Assembly (NCBI GenBank): GCA_000753455.2
Contig: LM994670.1
Span: 741,182 to 805,181 of the forward strand
DNA: 64,000 nucleotides
Reading direction: 5' to 3'
Origin: Clostridium jeddahitimonense
Lineage (GTDB): Bacteria > Bacillota > Clostridia > Clostridiales > Clostridiaceae
Under the pieces are notes generated by a model. That model was not told the origin of the DNA. It made no database searches and worked only from the letters and a program-made list of their open reading frames with translations. How positions within the stretch are numbered: the first letter of the stretch is position 1; the number at the start of each line of letters is the position of its first letter. The position numbers and the translations under genes were made by a program. Shown here in pieces: positions 17,630 to 27,012 of the stretch.

Positions 17630-18985
17630 ATGAATATAACAAGTGAATCCAAGAGTGGTATTTTTTCTAATAAGGATTTAAAAAAATTAATAATTCCATT
17701 AATAATTGAACAAATACTAGCTGTTACTGTAGGATTAATAGATACAGTAATGGTTTCTAATATAGGTGAATATGCTGTGTCAGCAGTTTCTTTAGTTGAT
17801 ACGATAAATATTTTATTAATAAATATTTTTGCAGCTTTAGGTACTGGAGGTGCAGTAGTTGCGGCACAATTAATAGGTAGAGGTGCAAAGGAAAAAGCAA
17901 GATTCTCAGCAAAGCAATTAATCTTAGTTACTGGTATTTTATCTTTTGTAATAATGATATTTTGTTTAGTACTTAATGAATCCTTACTTCATTTAATTTT
18001 TGGTAGTGTTGATTCAAGGGTAATGTCTAATGCAAAGATATATTTTTTCTATTCTGCAATTTCATATCCATTTATAGCATTATACAATTCTGGGGCTGCA
18101 TTATTTAGATCAATAGGAAATTCTAAAATTTCAATGATAAATTCAGCTATTATGAATGTTATTAATATTATATTAAATTCAATATTTATTTTTGGTTTAA
18201 ATCTAGGTGTTTTTGGAGCAGTTTTAGCTACATTAATAGCTAGAGTAATCGCATGTATAGTAATTCTTTATATGTTAACTAAGAAGAAAAATGATTTATA
18301 TATAGATAGTTATTTAAAGTTAAAGTGGGATTGGAAATATATAAAGAAGATTTTAGCAATAGGACTTCCATCAGGTTTAGAAAATGGAATGTTCCAATTA
18401 GGAAAGATTTTAGTACAAAGCTTAATTGCTACGTTCGGAACATATTCAATTGCAGCTAATGCAGTTGCAAATAATATTGCTCAAATGATGATAATTCCAG
18501 GTAGTGCTGTTGGACTAGCTATGATAACTGTTGTAGGGCAGTGCATAGGAGCTAATAAATATGAAGAAGCTATATACAATGTTAAAAAGCTTATGAAGAT
18601 AACATTTGTTTCTATGGCTATATTAGGAGTGTTTTTTGCTATAGTTTCTCCACAAATATTGTGGGTATATTCTCTATCAAAAGAAACTACTAATTTAGCA
18701 TTAAAATGTATTTGGATTCATGTAGTAGCAGGAATAATTATATGGCCAATATCATTTACATTACCTAATGCCTTACGTGCAGCTAATGACGCTAGATTTA
18801 CAATGCTAGTATCTATTTTCTCAATGTGGATATTTAGATATTTTTTAAGCTTCCTTTTAGCTAGAGATTTAGGGTTAGGACTTGTGGGAGTATGGTTAGC
18901 TATGATAGTAGACTGGATTGTTAGATCTATATTATTTGTCTATAGATATAAGGGTGGAAAGTGGAAATATAAGAAGTTAGTTTAA
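17630..18985 (+). CDS. MATE-family multidrug/sodium antiporter
   Basis: A 451-residue polytopic protein with about twelve membrane segments in two homologous halves, as in MATE exporters. Family landmarks include IEQILAVTVGLIDTVMVSNIGEY near the N-terminus, the LYNSGAALFRSIGNSKISM segment after TM5, and GLPSGLENGMFQLGKILVQS at the start of the second half. It would exchange drugs or metabolites for Na+ or H+. The start is ATG 17630; a purine-rich AAAAGG precedes it. It forms its own unit. Confidence 0.88.
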   Translation: MNITSESKSGIFSNKDLKKLIIPLIIEQILAVTVGLIDTVMVSNIGEYAVSAVSLVDTINILLINIFAALGTGGAVVAAQLIGRGAKEKARFSAKQLILVTGILSFVIMIFCLVLNESLLHLIFGSVDSRVMSNAKIYFFYSAISYPFIALYNSGAALFRSIGNSKISMINSAIMNVINIILNSIFIFGLNLGVFGAVLATLIARVIACIVILYMLTKKKNDLYIDSYLKLKWDWKYIKKILAIGLPSGLENGMFQLGKILVQSLIATFGTYSIAANAVANNIAQMMIIPGSAVGLAMITVVGQCIGANKYEEAIYNVKKLMKITFVSMAILGVFFAIVSPQILWVYSLSKETTNLALKCIWIHVVAGIIIWPISFTLPNALRAANDARFTMLVSIFSMWIFRYFLSFLLARDLGLGLVGVWLAMIVDWIVRSILFVYRYKGGKWKYKKLV

Positions 18986-19012
18986 TAAAGACATCTATGG
19001 GGACTATTAATG

Positions 19013-19041
19013 TTTACAATAAAGTTGTAGTATTATATAAT
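19013..19041 (+). promoter_or_regulatory. Near-consensus sigma-A promoter
   Basis: TTTACA (19013-19018), 17-bp spacer, TATAAT (19036-19041), 35 bp before the ATG of the 190-residue protein. Confidence 0.75.
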
Positions 19042-19075
19042 AATTATTATCAATTAAAGGTCGGAGGAAATAATT

Positions 19076-19648
19076 ATGGGAAAGAAAATAGAACTAGTAT
19101 ATGAAGATGGTAAATATATTGTTTCAATAGATGGATCAGCAGTAGAAGCACAAGAGGATGCAGATAAAGCTTTTGAAAGATTTAAGCAAGTTATAAAAAA
19201 TAATAATAACAACAATGAAAAATCATGGTTATATATTGAAGAGACAATTAAATCATTTGGAAATGAAAATGTGGAGATTAATGGACAGTTTAAGACAGTA
19301 ACTATTGGTTCATTAAAATATTTCTATAATACTGGAAAAGTATTTTATATATCAGAAAATGATATGACACAATTAATAGGAGGATATGGATTAATTAAAT
19401 TTATATTAGAAACTCCTGGATTACAAGAAAAAGAAAATATAGAAAGCTTCTTAGAATTATGTAAAGTAGCAATTGATAATGGTGCTAACTATAGAATTGC
19501 TAGTGGAAGCATAGTAATAATTAGTGCAGTTTTAAATTATGGATCTGTAGAATTTAACTTTGATTACAATAGAATAAATAAAGGTATTGCTATTGAAGAT
19601 GGAAACTTTGAAGAATTTAAAAAGTATGTTTTAGATGCAATAAAATAG
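19076..19648 (+). CDS. Hypothetical protein (190 aa)
   Basis: Not recognised. It is a soluble, acidic, mixed alpha/beta protein with no signal peptide or membrane segment. An N-terminal beta-rich part (KIELVYEDGKYIVSIDG) and a helix ending in a run of six asparagines (about 42-47) precede a larger domain (about 55-190) with FLELCKVAIDNGANYRIASG. ATG 19076 has GGAGG upstream, and a near-consensus promoter and long terminator enclose it as a single-gene unit, so it is probably well expressed. No function can be assigned. Confidence 0.7.
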   Translation: MGKKIELVYEDGKYIVSIDGSAVEAQEDADKAFERFKQVIKNNNNNNEKSWLYIEETIKSFGNENVEINGQFKTVTIGSLKYFYNTGKVFYISENDMTQLIGGYGLIKFILETPGLQEKENIESFLELCKVAIDNGANYRIASGSIVIISAVLNYGSVEFNFDYNRINKGIAIEDGNFEEFKKYVLDAIK

Positions 19649-19657
19649 GTAAAGAAT

Positions 19658-19702
19658 AAATAACCTCTGAGATATAGAAGTCTTATATCTCAGGGGTTAT
19701 TT
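19658..19702. terminator. Long terminator-like hairpin
   Basis: AAATAACCTCTGAGATATA (19658-19676) pairs with the segment 19684-19702 over about 18 bp with one wobble and a 7-nt loop. T-rich sequence follows. Confidence 0.8.
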
Positions 19703-19778
19703 ATATATAGTTTTGAAATGTACGAAAGTATATATATAAGAATAATATATAATGATATTACTTATTGAGTGAGAAGAT

Positions 19779-20315
19779 ATGGACTATTATAAGATGTTTG
19801 ATGATTTTATGAAAAATTGTGGATATGATTTTAGTGAATATAAAGATAATAATTCAAGTGAGAATGAAGAGTCACCACCAGGAGTTGCTGATGATGATTG
19901 TAGGTGTGGAGATAGCGATATACCAGGTGGATTTCAAGATTTAAACCCACAGGCATTAATTGCAATAGCAAGCATATTAGGAATAAATATAGCTAGTAAA
20001 TTACCATTTAATACACAAAATGCTGTAGGAAATTTTTTGGAATTACTAGGACAAGTTATAATAACTTTTAATGCTCAACAACAATATTTTCAAGGTGGAC
20101 CAGGAAGGTATTATAATCCTATATACAGGAATGCTGCTAATCCTTTCTGTCCAGATACTACTGATGAAAGCAGTAAAAATACACCTGATCACATTAATAA
20201 GAGAAAAAGGAAAACTAGTAATGGCACCCAAAACAATACGATACTATTGAGAAGAATAGAAAGTTTAGAAAATGAAATATCAATATTAAAAGAAGAAATA
20301 GAAAAGTTAAAATAA
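19779..20315 (+). CDS. Hypothetical protein with low-complexity ends and coiled-coil tail (178 aa)
   Basis: Family not identified. The N-terminus is rich in Asp/Asn/Glu with a CRCG pair (about 42-44). The middle (about 58-95) is a hydrophobic, Ala/Leu/Ile/Asn-rich segment (LNPQALIAIASILGINIA ... FLELLGQVIITF). A Gly/Tyr/Asn stretch (GGPGRYYNPIYRN) follows, and the end (about 155-178) is a heptad coiled coil (RIESLENEISILKEEIEK). Such composition is common in clostridial spore-surface proteins, but that is a guess. GTGAGA precedes ATG 19779, and a perfect terminator follows. Confidence 0.65.
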   Translation: MDYYKMFDDFMKNCGYDFSEYKDNNSSENEESPPGVADDDCRCGDSDIPGGFQDLNPQALIAIASILGINIASKLPFNTQNAVGNFLELLGQVIITFNAQQQYFQGGPGRYYNPIYRNAANPFCPDTTDESSKNTPDHINKRKRKTSNGTQNNTILLRRIESLENEISILKEEIEKLK

Positions 20316-20332
20316 AATTTTAACATAGGTTA

Positions 20333-20367
20333 AACTAGCATTTTGTTAAATGCTAGTTCTTATATTT
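20333..20367 (+). terminator. Rho-independent terminator
   Basis: AACTAGCATTT (20333-20343), loop TGTT, AAATGCTAGTT (20348-20358), then CTTATATTT. Perfect 11-bp stem. Confidence 0.85.
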
Positions 20368-20394
20368 AGAGCTAAAGTAAAATAAAAAATGAAT

Positions 20395-21747
20395 TTATTT
20401 ATTAAGTAAATAATTAAAAGTATTATAGATTATTTCAAAGCCCCTAATAATTTCATTGTAAGATATATTTGCAAAGCTAAGTCTAATAGAAGGAATATAA
20501 TGATCAGTATCATAAAAAAAACTTCTTCCAGTAGCTACTAATACACCTTTTTTCTTTAAAGTATTAATGACGATGTCTTCATTTAAAGAAGATGGAATTA
20601 TTATCATAGAATAAAATCCAGTAGTATTACCAAGTGTTTTTATTCCTAAATTATTAAGCGAAGCTAATCCTTTCTGGAAAGCATTAAGCTTAGTCTTATA
20701 AGATTTTTTTACGAAGGATGTATGTTTATCCAGTAGATTACTTTTTAGATATATATCTAAAGTAGCTTGTGATGAAAGTGATGGAGAAAAGTAATAGCTT
20801 AAGTATGCAAATTTTATATGTTTTTTAAGTATATCGATTAATGAATCAGGTACAACAGATATACCTAATCTTATCCAAGGAATTAGTTTAGAAAAACTTT
20901 TTAGATATATAGTGTGTTCTCCGAAACTATAAGAAGATAAAGGTAAATTCCTAGAATTTATTATGTAATCTCCAAAATAATCATCTTCAACAATAAAAAC
21001 ATCATATTTATCAGCTAATTCACAAATATATTTTTTAGTATTGCTATCTAATGAAGTGCCTAATGGATTATTTGCTCTAGGAGCTAGATAGAAAAATTTT
21101 ATATCCTCATATTTGAAGATTCTTCTTAATTCTTTTAAATCATATCCATTTTCATCTCTATTTATTGTTATAGTAGGTATATTTTTATTTTTTAAATATC
21201 TAATATAAAAACTATAGCAAGGTTCTTCAATTAAGATCTTGTTTTTATTATTAGGAAAGGGCATTTCTGTTAATAAAGAAAGCATTTGAAGTATTCTCAT
21301 ATTTACAAATATATTTTTTTTCTCAGTATAAATCTGAAATTTAGATAAATACTCTGGCAACTTACTCTGTAAAGAATCTATGGCATCCAGTCCTATATTA
21401 AGTGATGAATTTCTATGTGTATCAATTGACCTATCTAAGCAATGTTGTAAATCAAGTAAAGGAAATGAACTCATATTAGGATTACCAGTTGAAAAATCAA
21501 ATATATTACCGTTATCATCAGTTTTCTCTGTTAATAAGTTATCTATAAGATAATAGCCACTTTGAGGTTTACAGTAAATATAATGGTCTTTTATTAAAAG
21601 TGAATATGCTTTTTCAACTGTACTTTTACTACAATTATATTTTTGAGACATAGATCTTATTGATGGTAATTTGTTGCCAGGGAAAAGCGTGTTATTACGT
21701 ATATCTGTTATTAAATCGTTAGCTATTTTGTTATATAAGTGCTCCAT
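20395..21747 (-). CDS. MocR-type regulator (GntR HTH + aminotransferase domain)
   Basis: A 450-residue chimera of an N-terminal GntR winged helix (about 1-75, GNKLPSIRSMSQKYNCSKSTVEKAYSLL) and a fold-type I aminotransferase-like domain (about 110-445), with the PLP lysine in YLKSFSKLIPWIRLG. MocR proteins bind PLP as an effector domain and often control divergent genes. ATG 21747 follows AGGAGG. It faces the PTS EIIC gene across 146 bp containing nested inverted repeats, so it probably regulates the sugar operon, an unusual target for this family, whose known members mostly act on vitamin B6, GABA or taurine genes. Confidence 0.85.
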   Translation of the reverse strand: MEHLYNKIANDLITDIRNNTLFPGNKLPSIRSMSQKYNCSKSTVEKAYSLLIKDHYIYCKPQSGYYLIDNLLTEKTDDNGNIFDFSTGNPNMSSFPLLDLQHCLDRSIDTHRNSSLNIGLDAIDSLQSKLPEYLSKFQIYTEKKNIFVNMRILQMLSLLTEMPFPNNKNKILIEEPCYSFYIRYLKNKNIPTITINRDENGYDLKELRRIFKYEDIKFFYLAPRANNPLGTSLDSNTKKYICELADKYDVFIVEDDYFGDYIINSRNLPLSSYSFGEHTIYLKSFSKLIPWIRLGISVVPDSLIDILKKHIKFAYLSYYFSPSLSSQATLDIYLKSNLLDKHTSFVKKSYKTKLNAFQKGLASLNNLGIKTLGNTTGFYSMIIIPSSLNEDIVINTLKKKGVLVATGRSFFYDTDHYIPSIRLSFANISYNEIIRGFEIIYNTFNYLLNK

Positions 21748-21770
21748 AAGTCCTCCTATAATTACTAAAT

Positions 21771-21805
21771 AACTGTAAAATTGTACTAGTACAGTTTAAT
21801 TTTAC
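21771..21805. promoter_or_regulatory. Nested inverted repeats, candidate MocR operator
   Basis: The core TGTACTAGTACA (21782-21793) is a perfect 12-bp palindrome. Around it AACTGT/ACAGTT (21771-21776 / 21791-21796) and GTAAAATT/AATTTTAC (21775-21782 / 21798-21805) form two further overlapping dyads. Lying midway between the divergent MocR and EIIC genes and just upstream of the EIIC -35, it is well placed to control both. Confidence 0.6.
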
Positions 21806-21810
21806 AACAA

Positions 21811-21838
21811 TTGAAAAGAATTGTATATAGATTATAAT
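21811..21838 (+). promoter_or_regulatory. Sigma-A promoter of the second PTS operon
   Basis: TTGAAA (21811-21816), 16-bp spacer, TATAAT (21833-21838). Confidence 0.7.
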
Positions 21839-21854
21839 AAAATCATAAGGCTTA

Positions 21855-21868
21855 AGTAAACGTTTATA
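21855..21868 (+). promoter_or_regulatory. cre site (CcpA)
   Basis: AGTAAACGTTTATA matches the cre consensus at 12 of 14 positions with the palindromic core TAAACGTTTA. It lies about 10 bp past the probable transcription start of the EIIC-GH1 operon. Confidence 0.6.
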
Positions 21869-21893
21869 AAGCTATAAATGGGAGGAGAAAGTT

Positions 21894-23309
21894 ATGGGTA
21901 ACAGCAAAAATGGTATATTTGAAAAGTTTAATTCAGTACTAGAAAGAACATTAGTACCAATAGGGGCAAAGATGGCGTCTCAAAGACATATTAGAGCTAT
22001 AAGAGATGGTATGATTTGTGCAACTCCACTTTCAATAGTTGGAGGTATATTCTTAATTATAGGTTCACCACCAGTTGATTTAAATAGAGTAGAAGCAACA
22101 AACTTTTTTAATAAGTTTTTAATAGCATGGAAAACATTTGCTATGGAACATGGTGCAGCTATAGAGCTACCTTTCAATATGACTATGGCATTGATGGGAT
22201 TATTTATAGCAATTGGTATAGCATATAGTTTAGCAAAAGAATATAAGCTAGATACTTTAGGATCACTAATAATTTCAGCTGTAACATTTTTAATAGTATC
22301 AGCACCATCACAACTTGCAGTATTTACAGAAAAATTAAATGACACAATGGCATCTACTGATATATTGGCTAATAAAGTCATGGCAATGCCAGCTACATAC
22401 TTAGATGCAAAAGGTGTATTTACTGCAATGATAATAGGTATAGTAACAGTAGAAATTACCAGAATACTTAAGAAAAACAAAATTGAAATTAGAATGCCAG
22501 ATAGCGTACCACTAGCAGTATCAGCATCATTTTCGGCAATTATACCTTTATTAATAAATGTAGTACTTTTTTATGGATTAAGTTTATTTGCACAAAGTGC
22601 AACAGGAAAATTAATACCTCAATTAATAATGGATTCATTAGCTCCATTAGTTAAAGCCGTTGATAGCGTATGGGGAATTATCCTTATCTCAATTGTAACT
22701 CAATTATTATGGCTAGTAGGACTTCATGGATCATCTATAGTTTCTGGAGTTATTGGAGCCTTTGAAGCAACAAACTTAGCTATGAATGCAGAAGCTGTAT
22801 CAGCAGGAGCAGAAGCACTACCTTATGTTTATACAACTCCATTTAGAGCATTCTTTATGATAATTGGAGGAGCAGGAGCAACACTGGCATTAGTATTACT
22901 AATGTGTAGAAGTAAATCAGCACACTTAAAGGCTATAGGTAAATTATCTTTAGTTCCAAGTTTATTTAATATTAATGAACCAGTAATTTTTGGTGCACCA
23001 CTTGTATTAAATCCAATAATGGCTATTCCATTTATAGGTGTACAAACTGTTAATGGAGTAATAATGTATTTCGCTATGAAGACTGGTTTAATTGGTAAGA
23101 CATTTGCATCAGTACCATGGACTACACCGGCACCTCTTGGGGGATTCCTTTCAACTATGGATTGGAAAGCTGGTGTTGCTATAATACTATTACTATTATT
23201 AGATATGGTATTATACTTCCCATTCTTAAGAGCATATGAAAATCAATTAAATAGAGAAGAATTAAATGCAGAAAATGATAATTTAAATCTTGAAGATACA
23301 GTACTTTAA
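21894..23309 (+). CDS. PTS sugar transporter subunit EIIC, lactose/cellobiose family (second copy)
   Basis: A 471-residue membrane permease of the same family as the EIIC at 683, with the same order of landmarks: KMASQRHIRAIRDGM, LVGLHGSSIVSGV in place of the GIHP region, and NEPVIFGAPLVLNPI. Its C-terminus carries an extra acidic tail (NREELNAENDNLNLED). ATG 21894 follows GGGAGGAG. No EIIA or EIIB is encoded in the operon. The next genes, a 6-phospho-beta-glucosidase and a glycosidase-like protein, indicate a beta-linked disaccharide or aryl glucoside as substrate (inference). It is controlled by a cre site and probably by the divergent MocR protein. Confidence 0.88.
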   Translation: MGNSKNGIFEKFNSVLERTLVPIGAKMASQRHIRAIRDGMICATPLSIVGGIFLIIGSPPVDLNRVEATNFFNKFLIAWKTFAMEHGAAIELPFNMTMALMGLFIAIGIAYSLAKEYKLDTLGSLIISAVTFLIVSAPSQLAVFTEKLNDTMASTDILANKVMAMPATYLDAKGVFTAMIIGIVTVEITRILKKNKIEIRMPDSVPLAVSASFSAIIPLLINVVLFYGLSLFAQSATGKLIPQLIMDSLAPLVKAVDSVWGIILISIVTQLLWLVGLHGSSIVSGVIGAFEATNLAMNAEAVSAGAEALPYVYTTPFRAFFMIIGGAGATLALVLLMCRSKSAHLKAIGKLSLVPSLFNINEPVIFGAPLVLNPIMAIPFIGVQTVNGVIMYFAMKTGLIGKTFASVPWTTPAPLGGFLSTMDWKAGVAIILLLLLDMVLYFPFLRAYENQLNREELNAENDNLNLEDTVL

Positions 23310-23330
23310 TTAGAATATATAAATTTTTAT

Positions 23331-24750
<1,420 letters not shown>

Positions 24751-24763
24751 GGAGATAAGAATT

Positions 24764-26749
24764 ATGAAAAATTTACCGTATAGACAAATACATTTAGATT
24801 TTCATACTTCAGGAGATATTCCTGAAATAGGAGTAGAATTTGATAAAGAAGAATTTGGAGAAATATTAGAAAAAGCTAGGGTAAATTCAATAACATGTTT
24901 TTCTAGATGTCATCATGGTTACCTTTATTATGATTCAAAAAAGTTTCCTGAAAGAATACATCCACATTTAAAAAATAAAAATATTTTAAAAGAGCAAATA
25001 GAAGTATGTCATGAAAAGGGAATAAGGGTTCCAATATATTTACCTGTTGAATGGGATGAATATACTGCAAAAGAGCATCCAGAGTGGGTAATAATAGATG
25101 AAAATGGAGCTCCAGTTCAAAAGGTATTTGATGCAGGGTTTTATAATGCAATTTGCGTAAATACTCCTTATTTTGATTTCTTAAAAGAACAAATAAAAGA
25201 AATAATCGAAGAGTTTAGTCCTGTAGATGGATTATTTATAGATATATTAAATATTAAAGATTGTTGTTGTAAATACTGTATCTCGGAAATGAGAAGTAAA
25301 GGTATAAATGCTGAAGATAGAGCAGAAAGAATAAAGTTTGCTCAATTTAAACTTGATAGATTCAAAAAAGAAATGACTGAATTTATAAGAGAGTATGATT
25401 CAGATTGTGATATTTTTTATAACGTAGATCACATAGGAACTAAGCATAGAAAAGCAATTGAGACATTTACACATTTAGAGATAGAGTCTCTTCCAAGTGG
25501 TAAATGGGGATATATGCACTATCCTGTAACTATAAGATATGCAAAAGAGTTAGGACTAGAATGTATTGGAATGACAGGGAAATTCCATACAGCATGGGGA
25601 GATTTCCACTCAATAAAGAATAAAGAAGCTTTAGAGTTTGAATGTTTTAATATGTTAGCTACTAATGCTGGTTGTAGCATAGGAGATCAACTACATCCTA
25701 GGGGAAGACTATGCAAAAATTCTTATGAATTAATTGGAGATGTTTATAGGGAAGTAGAAAAGAAAGAACCTTGGTGCATAGGTGCAGAAGCTGTAACTGA
25801 TATTGCTGTTATGGCTACAGAAGAATATCTTCCATATGATAAAAAATTAGTTATGGATGATTTGGTTGGAGCTACAAGAATGCTTCAAGAATTAGGGCAA
25901 CAATTTAGTATAATTGATTCTTTAAGTGATTTTAGTAAATATAAGCTAATTATTATGCCTGATAATATTGTTGTTAACAGTGAGTTAAAAGAAAAAATAG
26001 ATAATTATATTAAAAATGGCGGAAAGATAATTGCATCTTATAAATCAGGATTAGATAAAGAAAGTAATAAATTTGAATTAGATTCATTAGGTGTTAGATT
26101 TATATCTGAGGCAGAGTATAGTCCAGATTTCATAGTTCCAGAAGGTAAAATTGGAGAAGGGCTTTACAATATGGAATATACAATGTATATGAAAGGGTTA
26201 AAGGTTGAAAATACTTTAATTGGACAACCTTTAAGTTATGCTAATAATCCATATTTTAATAGAACATGGGAACATTTTTGTTCGCATCTTCATACACCGT
26301 CATCAGGTGAAAGAGCATATCCTGCAATTGTAGGTACAGAAAGTTCTATATACTTCTCTCATCCTATATTTTCGCAGTACGAAGCTAATGCTCCAAAATG
26401 GTGTAAGATTTTAGTGAGTAATGCAATTAAGATGCTTATTGGAGATAGTATTGTAGTAAGTAATTTACCATCTACAGCTTTAATTAATTTAAATGGGCAA
26501 AAGAAGGAAAATAGATTTATATTGCATGTACTACATTATATAGCTCAAAGAAAAGGACCAACTATAGATATAATTGAAGATAAGATACCACTATATAATT
26601 CAGAGTTTAGCTTAGCGCTTAACAAAGATATAAAAGGCATAAAGCTTGTGCCAAATAATACAGAATTGAAGTGGAAATTAGAAGGTGGAAGAGTTAAGTT
26701 TGCCGTTGAAAAAATAGAAGGTCATCAAATGATAGAAATAGAATATTAA
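24764..26749 (+). CDS. Putative glycoside hydrolase: GHL6-like barrel with GH42-type trimerisation domain
   Basis: A 661-residue protein. The N-terminal ~330 residues look like a TIM barrel of the hypothetical glycosyl hydrolase 6 (GHL6)/alpha-fucosidase-like kind: RQIHLDFHTSGDIPEIG at the start, YLPVEWDEYTAKEHPEW, DGLFIDILN with a possible catalytic Asp, and FHTAWGDFHS. A Rossmann-like GH42 trimerisation segment follows (about 380-470, FSIIDSLSDFSKYKLIIMP). No signal peptide, so it acts in the cytoplasm. Co-transcription with EIIC and a GH1 phosphoglucosidase suggests a second cleavage step on the imported glycan. Activity is not established. Confidence 0.7.
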   Translation: MKNLPYRQIHLDFHTSGDIPEIGVEFDKEEFGEILEKARVNSITCFSRCHHGYLYYDSKKFPERIHPHLKNKNILKEQIEVCHEKGIRVPIYLPVEWDEYTAKEHPEWVIIDENGAPVQKVFDAGFYNAICVNTPYFDFLKEQIKEIIEEFSPVDGLFIDILNIKDCCCKYCISEMRSKGINAEDRAERIKFAQFKLDRFKKEMTEFIREYDSDCDIFYNVDHIGTKHRKAIETFTHLEIESLPSGKWGYMHYPVTIRYAKELGLECIGMTGKFHTAWGDFHSIKNKEALEFECFNMLATNAGCSIGDQLHPRGRLCKNSYELIGDVYREVEKKEPWCIGAEAVTDIAVMATEEYLPYDKKLVMDDLVGATRMLQELGQQFSIIDSLSDFSKYKLIIMPDNIVVNSELKEKIDNYIKNGGKIIASYKSGLDKESNKFELDSLGVRFISEAEYSPDFIVPEGKIGEGLYNMEYTMYMKGLKVENTLIGQPLSYANNPYFNRTWEHFCSHLHTPSSGERAYPAIVGTESSIYFSHPIFSQYEANAPKWCKILVSNAIKMLIGDSIVVSNLPSTALINLNGQKKENRFILHVLHYIAQRKGPTIDIIEDKIPLYNSEFSLALNKDIKGIKLVPNNTELKWKLEGGRVKFAVEKIEGHQMIEIEY

Positions 26750-26756
26750 AATTATT

Positions 26757-26806
26757 TATGCTATAAAAGTACTTCTAGTATTTTTATAGCATAATATATT
26801 TTTTTA
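26757..26806 (+). terminator. Rho-independent terminator of the second PTS operon
   Basis: A 17-bp stem (26757-26773 with 26777-26793, one G-T wobble), 3-nt loop TCT, followed after ATAT by a long T-run. Confidence 0.93.
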
Positions 26807-26854
26807 TATTAAAAATAAAAGAAAGAAAATATTTATATCGCATTAAATAAAGTC

Positions 26855-26860
26855 TATAAT
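26855..26860 (+). promoter_or_regulatory. Probable -10 element upstream of pepT
   Basis: TATAAT at 26855-26860 with a weak -35 (TTTATA, 26832-26837, 17-bp spacer). Transcription would start just before the structured repeat at 26875, making the repeat part of the pepT leader. Confidence 0.45.
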
Positions 26861-26874
26861 ATAGTTATAGTTAA

Positions 26875-26994
26875 GGAAACTCACTACTCATATACATTCG
26901 TAGGAGTACACTTACAGTGTAAGTCCAAATGTCCAAATTTAAATTTGAATTTTCTTAACTTCAAACTACCAAATCGGAGATTTGGATTTTCGTT
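26875..26994 (+). repeat. Dispersed structured repeat, copy 1 (pepT leader)
   Basis: About 120 bp matching, in inverted orientation, the element at 49341-49425. Shared blocks are CACTACTCATATACATTCG, the hairpin TACACT...AGTGTA, and CTACCAAAT...ATTTGGATTTTC. Copy 1 carries about 35 bp of extra AT-rich sequence in the middle. Hairpins CCAAAT/ATTTGG and TACACT/AGTGTA survive in both copies while their loops differ, which suggests that structure is kept. Confidence 0.8.
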
Positions 26995-27012
26995 GCAGAA
27001 TGGAGGATTAAT

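Noticed and set aside
21980..22480. 166-codon minus-strand open frame inside the second EIIC gene
   Set aside because: It is antisense to a conserved permease, has no ribosome-binding site, and its composition mirrors the coding strand. It is a shadow frame.
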